Shown: positions 8,456-17,965 of the stretch, in pieces
Layout of the letters: each line of letters opens with the position of its first letter
Numbering within the stretch: the first letter of the stretch is position 1
NCBI GenBank assembly: GCA_009926405.1
Contig: RFOZ01000005.1
Span: 1-31,651, forward strand
Length of the DNA: 31,651 bases
DNA from: Cytophagia bacterium
GTDB lineage: Bacteria; Bacteroidota; Bacteroidia; UBA7662
Direction: 5' to 3'
Notes under the pieces: generated by a model
Told to the model about the DNA's origin: nothing
Database searches by the model: none
What the model saw: the letters and a program-made list of their open reading frames with translations, nothing else
Translations under genes and position numbers: made by a program

Positions 8456-8464
8456 TCAACGCCC

Positions 8465-11400
8465 ATGTCGTTTAGAAAAGATTGGAAGGTCAAGAGCAAT
8501 TTTACCAAAATCCGCATCGGGCTTTCTTCGCCGGAAGCTATCCTTGAGCGTAGCCAAGGGGAAATTATAAAACCCGAAACCATTAATTACCGGACCTACA
8601 AGCCGGAAATGGGAGGTTTGTTCTGCGAGCGCATTTTTGGCCCTGTCAAGGACTATGAATGCCATTGCGGCAAATACAAGCGTATCCGTTACAAAGGCAT
8701 TGTTTGTGATCGTTGCGGCGTGGAAGTCACCGAAAAGAAGGTGCGTCGCGATCGTATCGGACACATCAAGCTGGTTGTACCCGTTGCTCACATCTGGTAT
8801 TTCCGTTCTTTGCCCAACAAAATCGGGTACCTACTCGGTCTCCCCAGCAAGAAGCTGGACATGATTATTTACTACGAGCGTTACGTTGTTATTCAGCCGG
8901 GCATCAAAGAAGGTCAGCTCCAAAAAATGGATTTCCTGACCGAAGAAGAGTACTTGGATCATTTGGATTCTTTGCCTCGGGACAATCAGCACCTCGACGA
9001 TAAGGATCCTCAGAAGTTTATTGCCAAGATGGGCGCCGAAGCGATCAGCGATTTGCTGGAGCGCATCAACCTGGACGAACTTTCTTCTCAATTGCGCTAT
9101 CAAGCGGCGACCGAAACTTCTCAGCAACGCAAGACCGACGCCCTCAAGCGTCTCAAAATTGTTGAGGCCTTCAAGGCATCCAACGCCGAAAACCGTATCA
9201 ACCGCCCCGAATGGATGGTGGTGCGCATGGTTCCCGTTATTCCACCGGAACTTCGACCGCTGGTGCCTTTGGAAGGCGGACGATTTGCAACTTCTGACTT
9301 GAACGATTTGTACCGGAGGGTTATCATACGGAACAACCGTCTCAAACGACTCATGGAAATCAAAGCTCCGGATGTAATTCTCCGGAACGAGAAGCGGATG
9401 CTTCAAGAAGCCGTGGATTCTCTTTTTGATAATAGCCGTAAGGTGAATGCTGTCAAGGCGGATGGTAATAGGGCTCTTAAGTCATTGAGCGATATGCTCA
9501 AAGGAAAGCAAGGGCGTTTCCGTCAAAATTTGTTAGGAAAAAGGGTGGACTATTCCGGCCGTTCCGTCATCGTGGTAGGTCCCGAAATGAAATTGCACGA
9601 GTGTGGTTTGCCCAAGGATATGGCGGCTGAATTGTTCAAGCCATTTGTTATCCGTAAACTAATTGAAAGAGGTATCGTCAAGACGGTCAAGTCGGCCAAG
9701 AAATTAGTCGATCGCAAGGAGCCGGTGGTTTGGGATATCCTCGAAAATGTGCTCAAAGGTCATCCGGTCTTGTTGAACCGGGCCCCAACCTTGCACCGAT
9801 TGGGTATTCAGGCTTTCCAACCTAAATTGATCGAAGGCAAGGCCATCCAATTGCATCCTTTGGTTTGTACGGCCTTTAACGCGGACTTTGACGGTGACCA
9901 AATGGCCGTTCACGTTCCGTTGGGCAATGCGGCCATTTTGGAAGCCCAATTGTTGATGTTGGCATCGCACAATATTTTGAATCCCGCCAACGGATCGCCC
10001 ATCACCGTTCCTTCTCAAGACATGGTCTTGGGTCTTTATTACATCACCAAAGGCCGTAAGTCCACCCCAGAGCATCCTATTAAAGGCGAGGGCAGGGTGT
10101 TCTATTCCGAAGAGGAAGCCAACATTGCCTACAACGAGGGCATGGTTGCATTGCATGCTTGGGTCAAGGTTCGTACCCAGGTGCGAAACGAAGCCGGTGG
10201 TTTGGACACCAAGTTGGTTGATACCACCATGGGTCGAATTCTCTTTAACCGCGCGATTCCCCAAGCTGTTGGTTTTATTAACGAGCTGATGACCAAAAAA
10301 TCCCTACGGGATTTGATTGGTGTGATTGTTCGTCAAACCGATATCCCCACGACGGCCGATTTCCTTGATCAAATCAAAGAAATGGGCTTCAAAATGGCCT
10401 TCAAGGGCGGCCTCTCGTTTAATCTTGATGATGTGATGGTTCCCGAAAACAAGGTGACCTTGATCGAAGCAGCGCATCGCGAGGTTGAGGAGGTGACGGG
10501 TAATTATAACATGGGCTTTATCACCAACAACGAACGTTACAACCAAGTCATTGATATTTGGACCCGTACCAATTCCAAAATCACGGATACCTTGATGAAA
10601 GAGATTGCCTCGGACAAACAAGGTTTCAATTCGGTGTACATGATGTTGGATTCAGGGGCTCGTGGTTCCAAGGAGCAAATTCGTCAGCTTGGAGGTATGC
10701 GTGGTCTGATGGCCAAGCCCCAAAAAAGCGGCGGCGCAGGCGAAATCATCGAAAACCCGATTTTGTCTAATTTCAAGGAAGGCCTCAACGTGCTTGAGTA
10801 CTTCATTTCGACCCACGGTGCCCGTAAAGGTTTGGCCGATACCGCCCTCAAAACAGCGGATGCTGGTTATTTGACGCGTCGTCTTCATGATGTTGCACAA
10901 GATGTTATCATCAATGAAGAGGATTGCGGTACCTTGCGTGGGATTGAAGTAACCGCTCTCAAAGACAACGAAGAGGTGGTAGAGCCTCTAAAGGAGCGCA
11001 TCGTTGGTCGTGTTGCAGCTTCGGATGTCGTTAATCCGGTTGATAACAAAGTATTGTTAGCGGCGGGCGAAGAAATCACCGAAGCAGTCGCAGCTATGAT
11101 TGAAGCCTCTCCTGTAGAGGCGGTTGAAATCCGTTCGGTCTTGACATGTGCCTCGGTTAGCGGTGTATGTGTTAAGTGTTATGGAAGAAATCTTGCCACG
11201 AACCGCACTGTTCAAATCGGTGAAGCTGTCGGGGTTATTGCCGCTCAATCCATTGGGGAGCCCGGTACGCAGTTGACCCTTCGTACATTCCACGTGGGTG
11301 GTGTGGCCGGTAACATTGCTACGGAATCTCAGTTGGTTGCAAAGTTTGATGGCTTGGTGGAATTTGACGAGGTCCGTTTCGTTACCAACGCCACGTCTGA

Positions 11401-12784
11401 TAAAAATCTTCCGGTTGAAACCGTGGTTTCCCGTTCTGGTGAAATCAAGATTATGGACCTCAAAACGCGTTTGCCTTTGATGACCAATGTATTGCCTTAC
11501 GGTGCGACCCTTTCGGCCAAAGCCGGTGACAAAATCAAAAAGGGCGACCTTATTTGTACTTGGGATCCCTACAACGCCTTGATTATTTCTGAATTCAAGG
11601 GTAAGGCCGATTTTGAACATATAGTTGACGGTATCACCTACCGAGAAGAATCCGACGAACAAACCGGTCACAAAGAGAAGGTCATTATTGATACCAAGGA
11701 CAAGACCAAAAACCCTGCGGTCAAGATTTTGGATTCCAAAAAGAACAATCAGCGTACCTATAACCTTCCGGTTGGGGCCCACCTTCAGGTGAACGAAGGG
11801 GATGTTATTTTGCCGGGAACCATTTTGGCCAAAATTCCTCGATCGACGACCAAGACAAGGGATATCACCGGAGGTCTGCCTCGGGTTACCGAACTTTTTG
11901 AAGCCAGGAATCCGTCAAACCCAGCGGTTGTTTCTGAAATTGACGGTGTGGTGACTTTTGGCGGAATTAAGCGGGGTAACCGTGAGATTCAGGTCGAATC
12001 CAAGGATGGTCAAATCAAAAAATACTTGGTTCCGCTTAGCAAGCATATCCTGGTTCAGGACAACGACTTTATCAAAGCCGGTGATCCTCTTTCGGACGGC
12101 GCCATTACCCCGGCCGCTATTTTGGGCATCAAGGGCCCTGGGGCGGTTCAAGAATACTTGGTCAACAATATCCAGGAGGTTTACCGCCTTCAGGGTGTGA
12201 AAATCAATGACAAGCACTTTGAGGTTATCGTTCGGCAGATGATGCAAAAAGTCGTGATTGTGGATCCTGGTAACACATCCTTTCTGGAGCAGGAAGTGGT
12301 GAACAAACAGGATTTCATGCGGATCAACGATGAAATTTTTGAGAAACAGTTGATTTTGAATGCCGGAGATTCAAACAATCTGCGTCAGGGGGACATCGTC
12401 CCCATGCGCAAAGTCCGGGATGAAAATTCAGCCCTGAAACGCAAGGATCTTAAGCAGGTTGAATTTGTCCGTGCATTACCTGCGACTTCGCAGCCATTGC
12501 TTCAGGGTATCACTCGTGCCTCTTTGGGAACCAAGTCCTTCGTGTCCGCTGCGTCGTTCCAAGAAACCACCAAGGTTCTTAACGAGGCTGCCATTGCTGG
12601 TAAGGTTGACGAATTGTTGGGACTCAAGGAAAATGTAATTGTGGGTCACCTGATTCCTGCCGGAACCGGGGTACGTGCCTACGAGAAGATGGTGGTCGGG
12701 TCTTTGGAAGAATATCAACGCTTGATGGCCTCCAAGGAGGAGTTTGAATCCGAAGAGTCGATGTTGACCGAATCGAATCCTTAA
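8465..12784 (+). CDS. rpoC: DNA-directed RNA polymerase subunit beta'
   Basis: The beta' subunit carries the catalytic magnesium site. The 1439 residues match Bacteroidota RpoC. The N-terminal zinc ribbon has Cys66, Cys68, Cys81 and Cys84. The active-site loop NADFDGDQM is at 472-480 with Asp474, Asp476 and Asp478. The second zinc site has Cys821, Cys895, Cys902 and Cys905. The trigger-loop region contains GEPGTQLTLRTFHVGG. The ATG start lies 9 bp after rpoB, so the two are co-transcribed and probably translationally linked. No Shine-Dalgarno sequence is present. No strong terminator is visible in the 84-bp gap to the DUF3467 gene. Confidence 0.99.
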   Translation: MSFRKDWKVKSNFTKIRIGLSSPEAILERSQGEIIKPETINYRTYKPEMGGLFCERIFGPVKDYECHCGKYKRIRYKGIVCDRCGVEVTEKKVRRDRIGHIKLVVPVAHIWYFRSLPNKIGYLLGLPSKKLDMIIYYERYVVIQPGIKEGQLQKMDFLTEEEYLDHLDSLPRDNQHLDDKDPQKFIAKMGAEAISDLLERINLDELSSQLRYQAATETSQQRKTDALKRLKIVEAFKASNAENRINRPEWMVVRMVPVIPPELRPLVPLEGGRFATSDLNDLYRRVIIRNNRLKRLMEIKAPDVILRNEKRMLQEAVDSLFDNSRKVNAVKADGNRALKSLSDMLKGKQGRFRQNLLGKRVDYSGRSVIVVGPEMKLHECGLPKDMAAELFKPFVIRKLIERGIVKTVKSAKKLVDRKEPVVWDILENVLKGHPVLLNRAPTLHRLGIQAFQPKLIEGKAIQLHPLVCTAFNADFDGDQMAVHVPLGNAAILEAQLLMLASHNILNPANGSPITVPSQDMVLGLYYITKGRKSTPEHPIKGEGRVFYSEEEANIAYNEGMVALHAWVKVRTQVRNEAGGLDTKLVDTTMGRILFNRAIPQAVGFINELMTKKSLRDLIGVIVRQTDIPTTADFLDQIKEMGFKMAFKGGLSFNLDDVMVPENKVTLIEAAHREVEEVTGNYNMGFITNNERYNQVIDIWTRTNSKITDTLMKEIASDKQGFNSVYMMLDSGARGSKEQIRQLGGMRGLMAKPQKSGGAGEIIENPILSNFKEGLNVLEYFISTHGARKGLADTALKTADAGYLTRRLHDVAQDVIINEEDCGTLRGIEVTALKDNEEVVEPLKERIVGRVAASDVVNPVDNKVLLAAGEEITEAVAAMIEASPVEAVEIRSVLTCASVSGVCVKCYGRNLATNRTVQIGEAVGVIAAQSIGEPGTQLTLRTFHVGGVAGNIATESQLVAKFDGLVEFDEVRFVTNATSDKNLPVETVVSRSGEIKIMDLKTRLPLMTNVLPYGATLSAKAGDKIKKGDLICTWDPYNALIISEFKGKADFEHIVDGITYREESDEQTGHKEKVIIDTKDKTKNPAVKILDSKKNNQRTYNLPVGAHLQVNEGDVILPGTILAKIPRSTTKTRDITGGLPRVTELFEARNPSNPAVVSEIDGVVTFGGIKRGNREIQVESKDGQIKKYLVPLSKHILVQDNDFIKAGDPLSDGAITPAAILGIKGPGAVQEYLVNNIQEVYRLQGVKINDKHFEVIVRQMMQKVVIVDPGNTSFLEQEVVNKQDFMRINDEIFEKQLILNAGDSNNLRQGDIVPMRKVRDENSALKRKDLKQVEFVRALPATSQPLLQGITRASLGTKSFVSAASFQETTKVLNEAAIAGKVDELLGLKENVIVGHLIPAGTGVRAYEKMVVGSLEEYQRLMASKEEFESEESMLTESNP

Positions 12785-12868
12785 TCGAGTCCATCCTTAA
12801 TCATTCGTTTCAAACCATCGAAGAACATTCTCTGTCGTTTTTGTTTCCGTTCCTTTGTCTATCTACCC

Positions 12869-13195
12869 ATGAGCCAGAATAACCCAGCACCCGAAAATCA
12901 AATTAACATAGAGTTGGACGAGCAGGTGGCGGAGGGAATTTACAGCAACCTGGCCATTATCACCCATTCCAACGCAGAATTCGTGGTTGATTTTGTCCGG
13001 ATGATGCCGGGTTTGCCCAAGGCGAAAGTCAAGTCCCGAATTGTCTTGACCCCTCAGCATGCCAAAAGGCTTTTGCATGCCCTGGCAGACAACCTGGACA
13101 AATTTGAGCAGGTACACGGGGAAATAGATTTGGGCGAAACCTTGGGAGGGGCATCGCTGCCCATGACCTTTGGTGGACCGACGGCCCAGGCCTAG
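12869..13195 (+). CDS. DUF3467 family protein of unknown function
   Basis: This 108-residue, probably cytoplasmic protein matches the DUF3467 family: a core of INIELDEQVAEGIYSNLAIITHS-type sequence (12-34), FVVDFVRMMPG (about 38-48) and the helix LTPQHAKRLLHALADNLDKFE. It has no signal peptide or membrane segment. The Gly-rich C-terminal tail looks disordered. Presence directly downstream of rpoC on the same strand is, as I know it, a recurring Bacteroidota arrangement, which suggests co-expression with RNA polymerase. No biochemical function is known to me and I assign none. ATG start, no Shine-Dalgarno sequence. Confidence 0.85.
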   Translation: MSQNNPAPENQINIELDEQVAEGIYSNLAIITHSNAEFVVDFVRMMPGLPKAKVKSRIVLTPQHAKRLLHALADNLDKFEQVHGEIDLGETLGGASLPMTFGGPTAQA

Positions 13196-13208
13196 GTTGT
13201 CGCAACCT
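13194..13208. terminator. Small hairpin in the convergent gap after DUF3467 and the subtilase gene
   Basis: AGGTTG (13194-13199) pairs with CAACCT (13203-13208) around a TCG loop, in the 16-bp space where two genes converge. Because it is palindromic it could act on both strands, but neither side has a clear T-run, so terminator activity is only a possibility. Confidence 0.35.
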
Positions 13209-13211
13209 TGA

Positions 13212-16200
13212 TTAGGGCTTTCTAAGGAGGTAGCGCAAAGTTGCTGTGCCTCCTTTCCCGTCAACAAAATGCAGGAAGTATAGTCCTTCGGGCATGCGGG
13301 GCTCTAGTTCCCAGCGGAGGCCGTTTCTATTCTTGCATTCTTCGGCACTCCAAAATTGCTGATTCAAAACTCGTCCGGTTTCATCGGTTAACCGGGCGTG
13401 CAATCCATAAGGATAGGCCGTTTCATTTAGGTGGAGGTTGATGATTCCGTAACCAGGGTTGGGAAACAGACTGGGTGCCTGCATTTGGTATTCCCGAACA
13501 CCGGTGGGAGAGGTGACCACAACAGTCCTATGCTGGATGAGAGAATCCACGCAGAGATTGGCACCGCTGACCCAAAGACTGACCGGGTACGTACCGTTTA
13601 GGTTATAGCGTTTTTGGGGCGCATAGCCAGCCACCCTTGGTGTCCCATCTCCAAAATCCCAGACATAGTAGGAACCGTATTGGCTTTGATTGAGTAGTCC
13701 CAGAAGGGAACCTCGAACTATTGTATCCCTGATTAATTCAAAATTAGCAACGGGTCCAAAAGGCACCGTGAAACTTCGGGTTAACGAATCGACACCGAAG
13801 CGATTGTAGCCAATCATCGTAACGGTATGGGTGCCTGGTCCGGGGTTCAGGGTAACTTGGTTGTTGGTGGAGGTCAGGCCTTGGGGAAGGACCCAGCGAA
13901 GGCTGTCGGCCAAAACGGCATCGGCTTGAAGCTGAACCAAAACCGGGTTGCACCCTTGCATGGTCCAATCCCAAGAGACCAAGGGAGGCATGGAATCCAC
14001 CAAAATTTGGAGATCATCCAGATAAAGGTTGTTCCCGTTTTGGTTAAAAAACTCGAATCGTAAAAAAGCGGAAGTGGCTGGCCGAAGGACAGAGAGGTCA
14101 ACGGAGTCTCTGCGCCATTGGTTGCTTTGCAAGGGAACAAACGCAAGGGAATCGGGGGTGGTGGTGCCGAGGCCCGGGCCTCCGGCAGTCCACAGCCGGT
14201 GATAAGACAACCCGCAGTCGGTGGAGGCCCAAATAACAAGGGAATCGTAGGCGCTGACGGGTTGGGGCCGATTGCGGGGATTGTGAGCATAGGCCCTTCG
14301 AAAGCGTAGCAGGGCCAGACCGCTGTCCGGGACCGTAAACCGGCCTGTTTCCAGATAATCTCTTTGACCGAGCGTTGTGTAGGCGTACCCATTCATGGTG
14401 ACCGAGCGAAAGCCAGTGGCCAGGCCTGAGGTGGTTGAATAACCCCACGTGAACCCGTTGTCAGGGTTGACAACCTGGAATCCCAAGGACGCCAGGCTGC
14501 CTGTTTCAAAGTTCTGTTCAAGGGGTAAGGGCCAGCGGGCTCGTTGGTTGAGGTTGTGCTGTAAAGTGTTATCGGTGCTGTCTTCATCGACGACCCCATC
14601 CGGCCAGACTTGGACCTGAACAAGGGTTGCACCAGGTGCGCCTCCTGTTGGCAACGGCCGCAGGCCCAGGTCCACGGTATCGGACTGGTTTGATCCCAGG
14701 TTTTGATTGAATGGCACCCAAAATGGAGTGCCCGATCCGATTTGGCAACGAATCCGATAAGAAGCAATCGATGAATCACCCAGGTTGGTTACCCGATAAC
14801 GCATGCGCACCGAATCGGCACAAAGCAATCCGCTGGGTTGAATCGGTCCTTGCAGGCTCAAATTATAGGCGCCTCGGTAGGGGGGGGTCGGGGTGTGAAA
14901 GCGGGCCAGGTACCGAAAGGCGGAATCCACTTGAAGAAAACCGTTCCCGAAGGTATTGTCTTCGCCGATGGAACCCAGATCCAGGCCGGATTGATACAAA
15001 CCCCTCAGGATGGTGCTTCCGGGTAGGTTGGGAAAGGCTTCTTTGAGCAAAAGAACGGCCCCGGATACATGGGGCGAAGCCATGGAGGTGCCGGTCAGGT
15101 TCAGGTAACCCCCGTTGTTGCCCGTGGACCGAATGCCCGTACCCGGTGCGACCAATTCAGGCTTGATAAGCAAGGAGGAATCCGGACTTAAGCAAATCGA
15201 AGGACCTCGGCTGGACGATGGGGCTATGCTAAGGCTTCCATTGGAGCCGACGCTTACGTTGCCGGTGCAGAACACATTGACCTCGTTTAGGTTGATATTC
15301 TTGGGTGCGGTGATGGTGGAGATCCCGGAAAGGCCTTCGTTGCCTGCCGAAAAAACCACCGCAAGTCCGGCCGCCGAGAGGGCGTTGAACAAAGGCAGGT
15401 ACGTTGGGCTGTTGCATTGGGAGCTGTCCTGGGTCGAACCGCCCCAGCTGTTGTTTATCACATCGGGTGCATCGGCCGTGGTTGTCGGATTCCCATCCGG
15501 GTCCAGGGCCCATTGAAAAGCGGCTGTGGTGGATCCGCCCGTACACAATGCACCGGCGGCAATCCATTGGGCCCGGACGGCCATGCCCACCGTGTCCTGG
15601 GTCTGCGCATCCATCCCCACCATGGTTCCCATGACATGGGTTCCGTGGGGGGTGCTGCCCCCGCAATCGGTGGGCGTATTCCCGGCTCCCAACCAGGCTT
15701 GGGCTGCCGGAACCTGCAGCCCCTTCCAACGGCTGCTCAAGGCCGGATGGGTCCCCCAAACCCCGGTATCGATGTTCATGCCTAGCCGTCCCCTCCCCCT
15801 ATACCCTCGAGCCCACATCAAGGGCGCTTGGGTGGCCCTCAGGCCGGACTCGGTCCCGCCCGGGCTCTCCGGCCTTGGACCACTTGGTGCGACTGTCACC
15901 GGATCAGGACCAAAACCCGGGTCCGCATCGGCCTCGATCCATTCAATTTGGTCGCCGTAAGCCTCCAGGAGGGCCAGATAATAGGTCGGACTTGCTTCCA
16001 GAATCCCCAACGAACTAATCCAATACCATTGCACCGAATGCAGAGAGCCTGGTCCCAAAGCAGCTCCCAAAGCGGTTAATCTTTCCAGCCAAAGCGGCTC
16101 GATTCGGTCACCGTATTGGCGAAGGAGGGTTACGGTTTGGAAAAGTCGACTTTGGGCATCGGTGCCTTCCCGATCAAAAACAGCTTCCAGCGAATCAACC

Positions 16201-16469
16201 CGAACGCGGTCCTTTAGCAAAAGGCGCATACGCTGCCGGCCTTCGAAGGCGATGGGGCCGGCACCCCTGGCATCGCGCTTTTGCTGCCATTGTTGGTAAA
16301 GAGCTGCATCCACCGGCCAGCGATCTTGGGGCGGTCCTGCTGCAACCTGCTTGCTAGGACCGACAATCCCCAGACAAAGGAGAAGCCATGCCCCAAAGCG
16401 AGCGAAATGCCTAAGGCTTCGTAAACCTACCGAGCATCGGATTGAATTCATGGGTTCGTTGGTAGGCAT
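13212..16469 (-). CDS. Secreted subtilisin-like serine peptidase (S8) with CARDB-like, MAM-like and PKD modules and a T9SS sorting domain
   Basis: A 1085-residue exported protease. Layout: signal peptide (hydrophobic core about 26-37), propeptide-like region (about 45-205), S8 catalytic domain (about 220-530) with Asp234 in NIDTG, His275 in HGTH, Asn377 in SAGNEG and Ser462 in GTSMASPH. It continues with a CARDB-like Ig module (about 540-645), a jelly-roll/MAM-like module (about 650-810, starting EQNFETGSL), an Ig/PKD region with YYVWDFGDGTP (about 910-990) and a type A T9SS C-terminal domain (about 997-1085, beginning LFPNPG). It should cross the outer membrane by the type IX system and be attached or released. 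Protein degradation is the likely role; the substrate is unknown. Met1 or Met7 could be the start; Met7 (16451) leaves more room for the promoter upstream. Confidence 0.93.
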   Translation of the reverse strand: MPTNEPMNSIRCSVGLRSLRHFARFGAWLLLCLGIVGPSKQVAAGPPQDRWPVDAALYQQWQQKRDARGAGPIAFEGRQRMRLLLKDRVRVDSLEAVFDREGTDAQSRLFQTVTLLRQYGDRIEPLWLERLTALGAALGPGSLHSVQWYWISSLGILEASPTYYLALLEAYGDQIEWIEADADPGFGPDPVTVAPSGPRPESPGGTESGLRATQAPLMWARGYRGRGRLGMNIDTGVWGTHPALSSRWKGLQVPAAQAWLGAGNTPTDCGGSTPHGTHVMGTMVGMDAQTQDTVGMAVRAQWIAAGALCTGGSTTAAFQWALDPDGNPTTTADAPDVINNSWGGSTQDSSQCNSPTYLPLFNALSAAGLAVVFSAGNEGLSGISTITAPKNINLNEVNVFCTGNVSVGSNGSLSIAPSSSRGPSICLSPDSSLLIKPELVAPGTGIRSTGNNGGYLNLTGTSMASPHVSGAVLLLKEAFPNLPGSTILRGLYQSGLDLGSIGEDNTFGNGFLQVDSAFRYLARFHTPTPPYRGAYNLSLQGPIQPSGLLCADSVRMRYRVTNLGDSSIASYRIRCQIGSGTPFWVPFNQNLGSNQSDTVDLGLRPLPTGGAPGATLVQVQVWPDGVVDEDSTDNTLQHNLNQRARWPLPLEQNFETGSLASLGFQVVNPDNGFTWGYSTTSGLATGFRSVTMNGYAYTTLGQRDYLETGRFTVPDSGLALLRFRRAYAHNPRNRPQPVSAYDSLVIWASTDCGLSYHRLWTAGGPGLGTTTPDSLAFVPLQSNQWRRDSVDLSVLRPATSAFLRFEFFNQNGNNLYLDDLQILVDSMPPLVSWDWTMQGCNPVLVQLQADAVLADSLRWVLPQGLTSTNNQVTLNPGPGTHTVTMIGYNRFGVDSLTRSFTVPFGPVANFELIRDTIVRGSLLGLLNQSQYGSYYVWDFGDGTPRVAGYAPQKRYNLNGTYPVSLWVSGANLCVDSLIQHRTVVVTSPTGVREYQMQAPSLFPNPGYGIINLHLNETAYPYGLHARLTDETGRVLNQQFWSAEECKNRNGLRWELEPRMPEGLYFLHFVDGKGGTATLRYLLRKP

Positions 16470-16485
16470 TTTATATCTTTAAAAC

Positions 16486-16514
16486 CAAAATTAACACCAT
16501 GGCTAGTTTAGCAA
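16486..16514 (-). promoter_or_regulatory. Bacteroidota-type promoter for the subtilase gene, overlapping the dihydroorotase start
   Basis: On the minus strand, TTG (16512-16514) is followed after 18 bases by TAATTTTG (16486-16493), an exact match to the Bacteroidota -7 element TAnnTTTG with the expected -33 spacing. Transcription would begin near 16480, about ten bases before Met1 of the subtilase, or nearly thirty before Met7. The two elements straddle the dihydroorotase ATG at 16499, so transcription of the two divergent genes may interfere. Confidence 0.5.
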
Positions 16515-17869
16515 TCCGGGATGTGCAATTGATTAACGAAGGTGAAATCCGTCAGGTTAACGTGGAAGTTCGAGATGGCATCATTTGGTCCATTGATCCG
16601 GTGAATCGTCGCAGAATTGCGGATCGAACTCTTGAGGGCCATGGGGCTTATCTGCTGCCTGGCTTGGTGGATGACCAAGTTCATTTTCGGGAACCTGGTC
16701 TGACTCACAAAGGCTGCATAGCCACCGAAAGCAGGGCTGCACTTCGTGGGGGGGTCACCTCCTATATGGAGATGCCCAACACCCATCCCTCGACCTGCGA
16801 TCGCTCGGAATGGGAATGGAAAATGGCCACAGCAGCTAGGGATTCGGCGGCGAATTACAGCTTCTACATGGGAGCCAACGGTCACAACCTATCCAACCTC
16901 TTGGAAGCCGATTACAAGAGGATTCCCGGCGTCAAAATTTTTATGGGATCCTCGACCGGAGAATTGTTGGTTGATCACCCCGAAATTCTTCGGGAGGTTT
17001 ACTGCAAAATGCATACGACGCACCCCGGCGTTCCGATTTCTTTGCACTGCGAGAACGACCAAGTCATTGCCCAGGCCGCTATAGATTATGAGGCAATCAA
17101 GCCACGAGCGTTATGGACGGCTGCCGACCACCCACGCATTCGCAATCACGAAGGTTGTTATGTGTCCAGCCGATTGGCTCGGGAATTGGCCGAAGCTTGT
17201 TCGGCCGATATTCATATTTTGCACCTCACTACAAAAGAGGAAGTCGCTGATATAGTGGATTATAAAAAGAGAGTTCCGGCAGGACCCAACGGGTTTCGAT
17301 CCATTACAACCGAAGCTTGCGTTCACCATTTATGGTTTGATGAAAACGATTACGAGCGCTTGGGCAATCGCATCAAGTGGAACCCCGCCATCAAGGCTGC
17401 CGAAGACCGCAAGGCCTTGCTTGAAGCGGTTCGGGAGGGCTGGATTGATGTGGTGGCAACGGATCACGCCCCCCACTCGGCGGAGGAAAAAAACCGACCC
17501 TATACGGAGGCTCCCAGTGGAGGCCCTTTGTTACAACACAGCCTGCTTATGATGTGGGATTTGGCATTGAAAGGTCATTTTGGATTCGAAAGAGTGGTCC
17601 AGGCCATGTGCCATGCCCCTGCTTTGCGCTTTGGAGTCCATGGTCGGGGCTTTGTAAGGGAAGGCTATGCGGCTGATTTGGTGTTGCTACGAAATAAACC
17701 TACCGTGGTTCGGGAGGATGATCTTGAATACCGTTGTGGTTGGTCCCCGGTTGCAGGGTTTACTTTTTCTCATGAGGTTTACGGTGTCTTGCTCAACGGT
17801 CGCTTGGCCTATTTTGAGGGTCGCTGGGTCGAAAGCGGTGGGGCGATGCCCCTGGCCTTTGATCGTTAG
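16499..17869 (+). CDS. pyrC: Dihydroorotase (amidohydrolase superfamily) with Gln in place of the first metal-motif His
   Basis: Likely catalyses the reversible cyclisation of N-carbamoyl-L-aspartate to dihydroorotate in pyrimidine synthesis. At 456 residues the TIM-barrel amidohydrolase layout is clear: GLVDDQVHFREPG (56-67), carboxylated-lysine position Lys146 in GVKIFMG, His183 in SLHCEN, His242 in ILHLTT, and Asp322 in the ATDHAPHS motif. The canonical HxH of type I dihydroorotases reads Gln60-Val-His62. I recall QVH in Bacteroidota homologues, so it is probably a lineage form rather than a fresh defect, but its metal binding may differ. The ATG at 16499 has no Shine-Dalgarno sequence. 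A weak -7-like TATCTTTA (16474-16481) lies upstream. No other pyrimidine gene is nearby. It could also be another hydantoinase-like amidohydrolase. Confidence 0.85.
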   Translation: MASLAIRDVQLINEGEIRQVNVEVRDGIIWSIDPVNRRRIADRTLEGHGAYLLPGLVDDQVHFREPGLTHKGCIATESRAALRGGVTSYMEMPNTHPSTCDRSEWEWKMATAARDSAANYSFYMGANGHNLSNLLEADYKRIPGVKIFMGSSTGELLVDHPEILREVYCKMHTTHPGVPISLHCENDQVIAQAAIDYEAIKPRALWTAADHPRIRNHEGCYVSSRLARELAEACSADIHILHLTTKEEVADIVDYKKRVPAGPNGFRSITTEACVHHLWFDENDYERLGNRIKWNPAIKAAEDRKALLEAVREGWIDVVATDHAPHSAEEKNRPYTEAPSGGPLLQHSLLMMWDLALKGHFGFERVVQAMCHAPALRFGVHGRGFVREGYAADLVLLRNKPTVVREDDLEYRCGWSPVAGFTFSHEVYGVLLNGRLAYFEGRWVESGGAMPLAFDR

Positions 17870-17915
17870 GAAAGTCTAAACTTGTTCACGGGGTTATCCT
17901 AACGAGCTTAGGCTG

Positions 17916-17923
17916 TATTTTTG
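17916..17923 (+). promoter_or_regulatory. Candidate -7 promoter element for the large T9SS protein gene
   Basis: TATTTTTG matches TAnnTTTG exactly, 42 bases before the ATG at 17966. The -33 position holds only TTA (17894-17896, 19-base spacing) instead of TTG, so support is partial. A small inverted repeat just before it, CCTAA (17898-17902) with TTAGG (17908-17912), could instead end dihydroorotase transcription, with the T-run serving a terminator. Confidence 0.4.
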
Positions 17924-17965
17924 GCTGCGTAACCGTTTTATTTTGAGTTATTCAACGATTTATTT

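Noticed and set aside
11057..11782. Open frame of 241 codons opposite rpoC
   Set aside because: Same reason: codon-bias shadow with no domain or start context of its own.
15229..15759. Open frames in both directions within the subtilase catalytic domain
   Set aside because: Gly/Pro/Arg-rich shadow translations of a GC-rich region; the subtilase frame has the catalytic triad and is clearly the real one.
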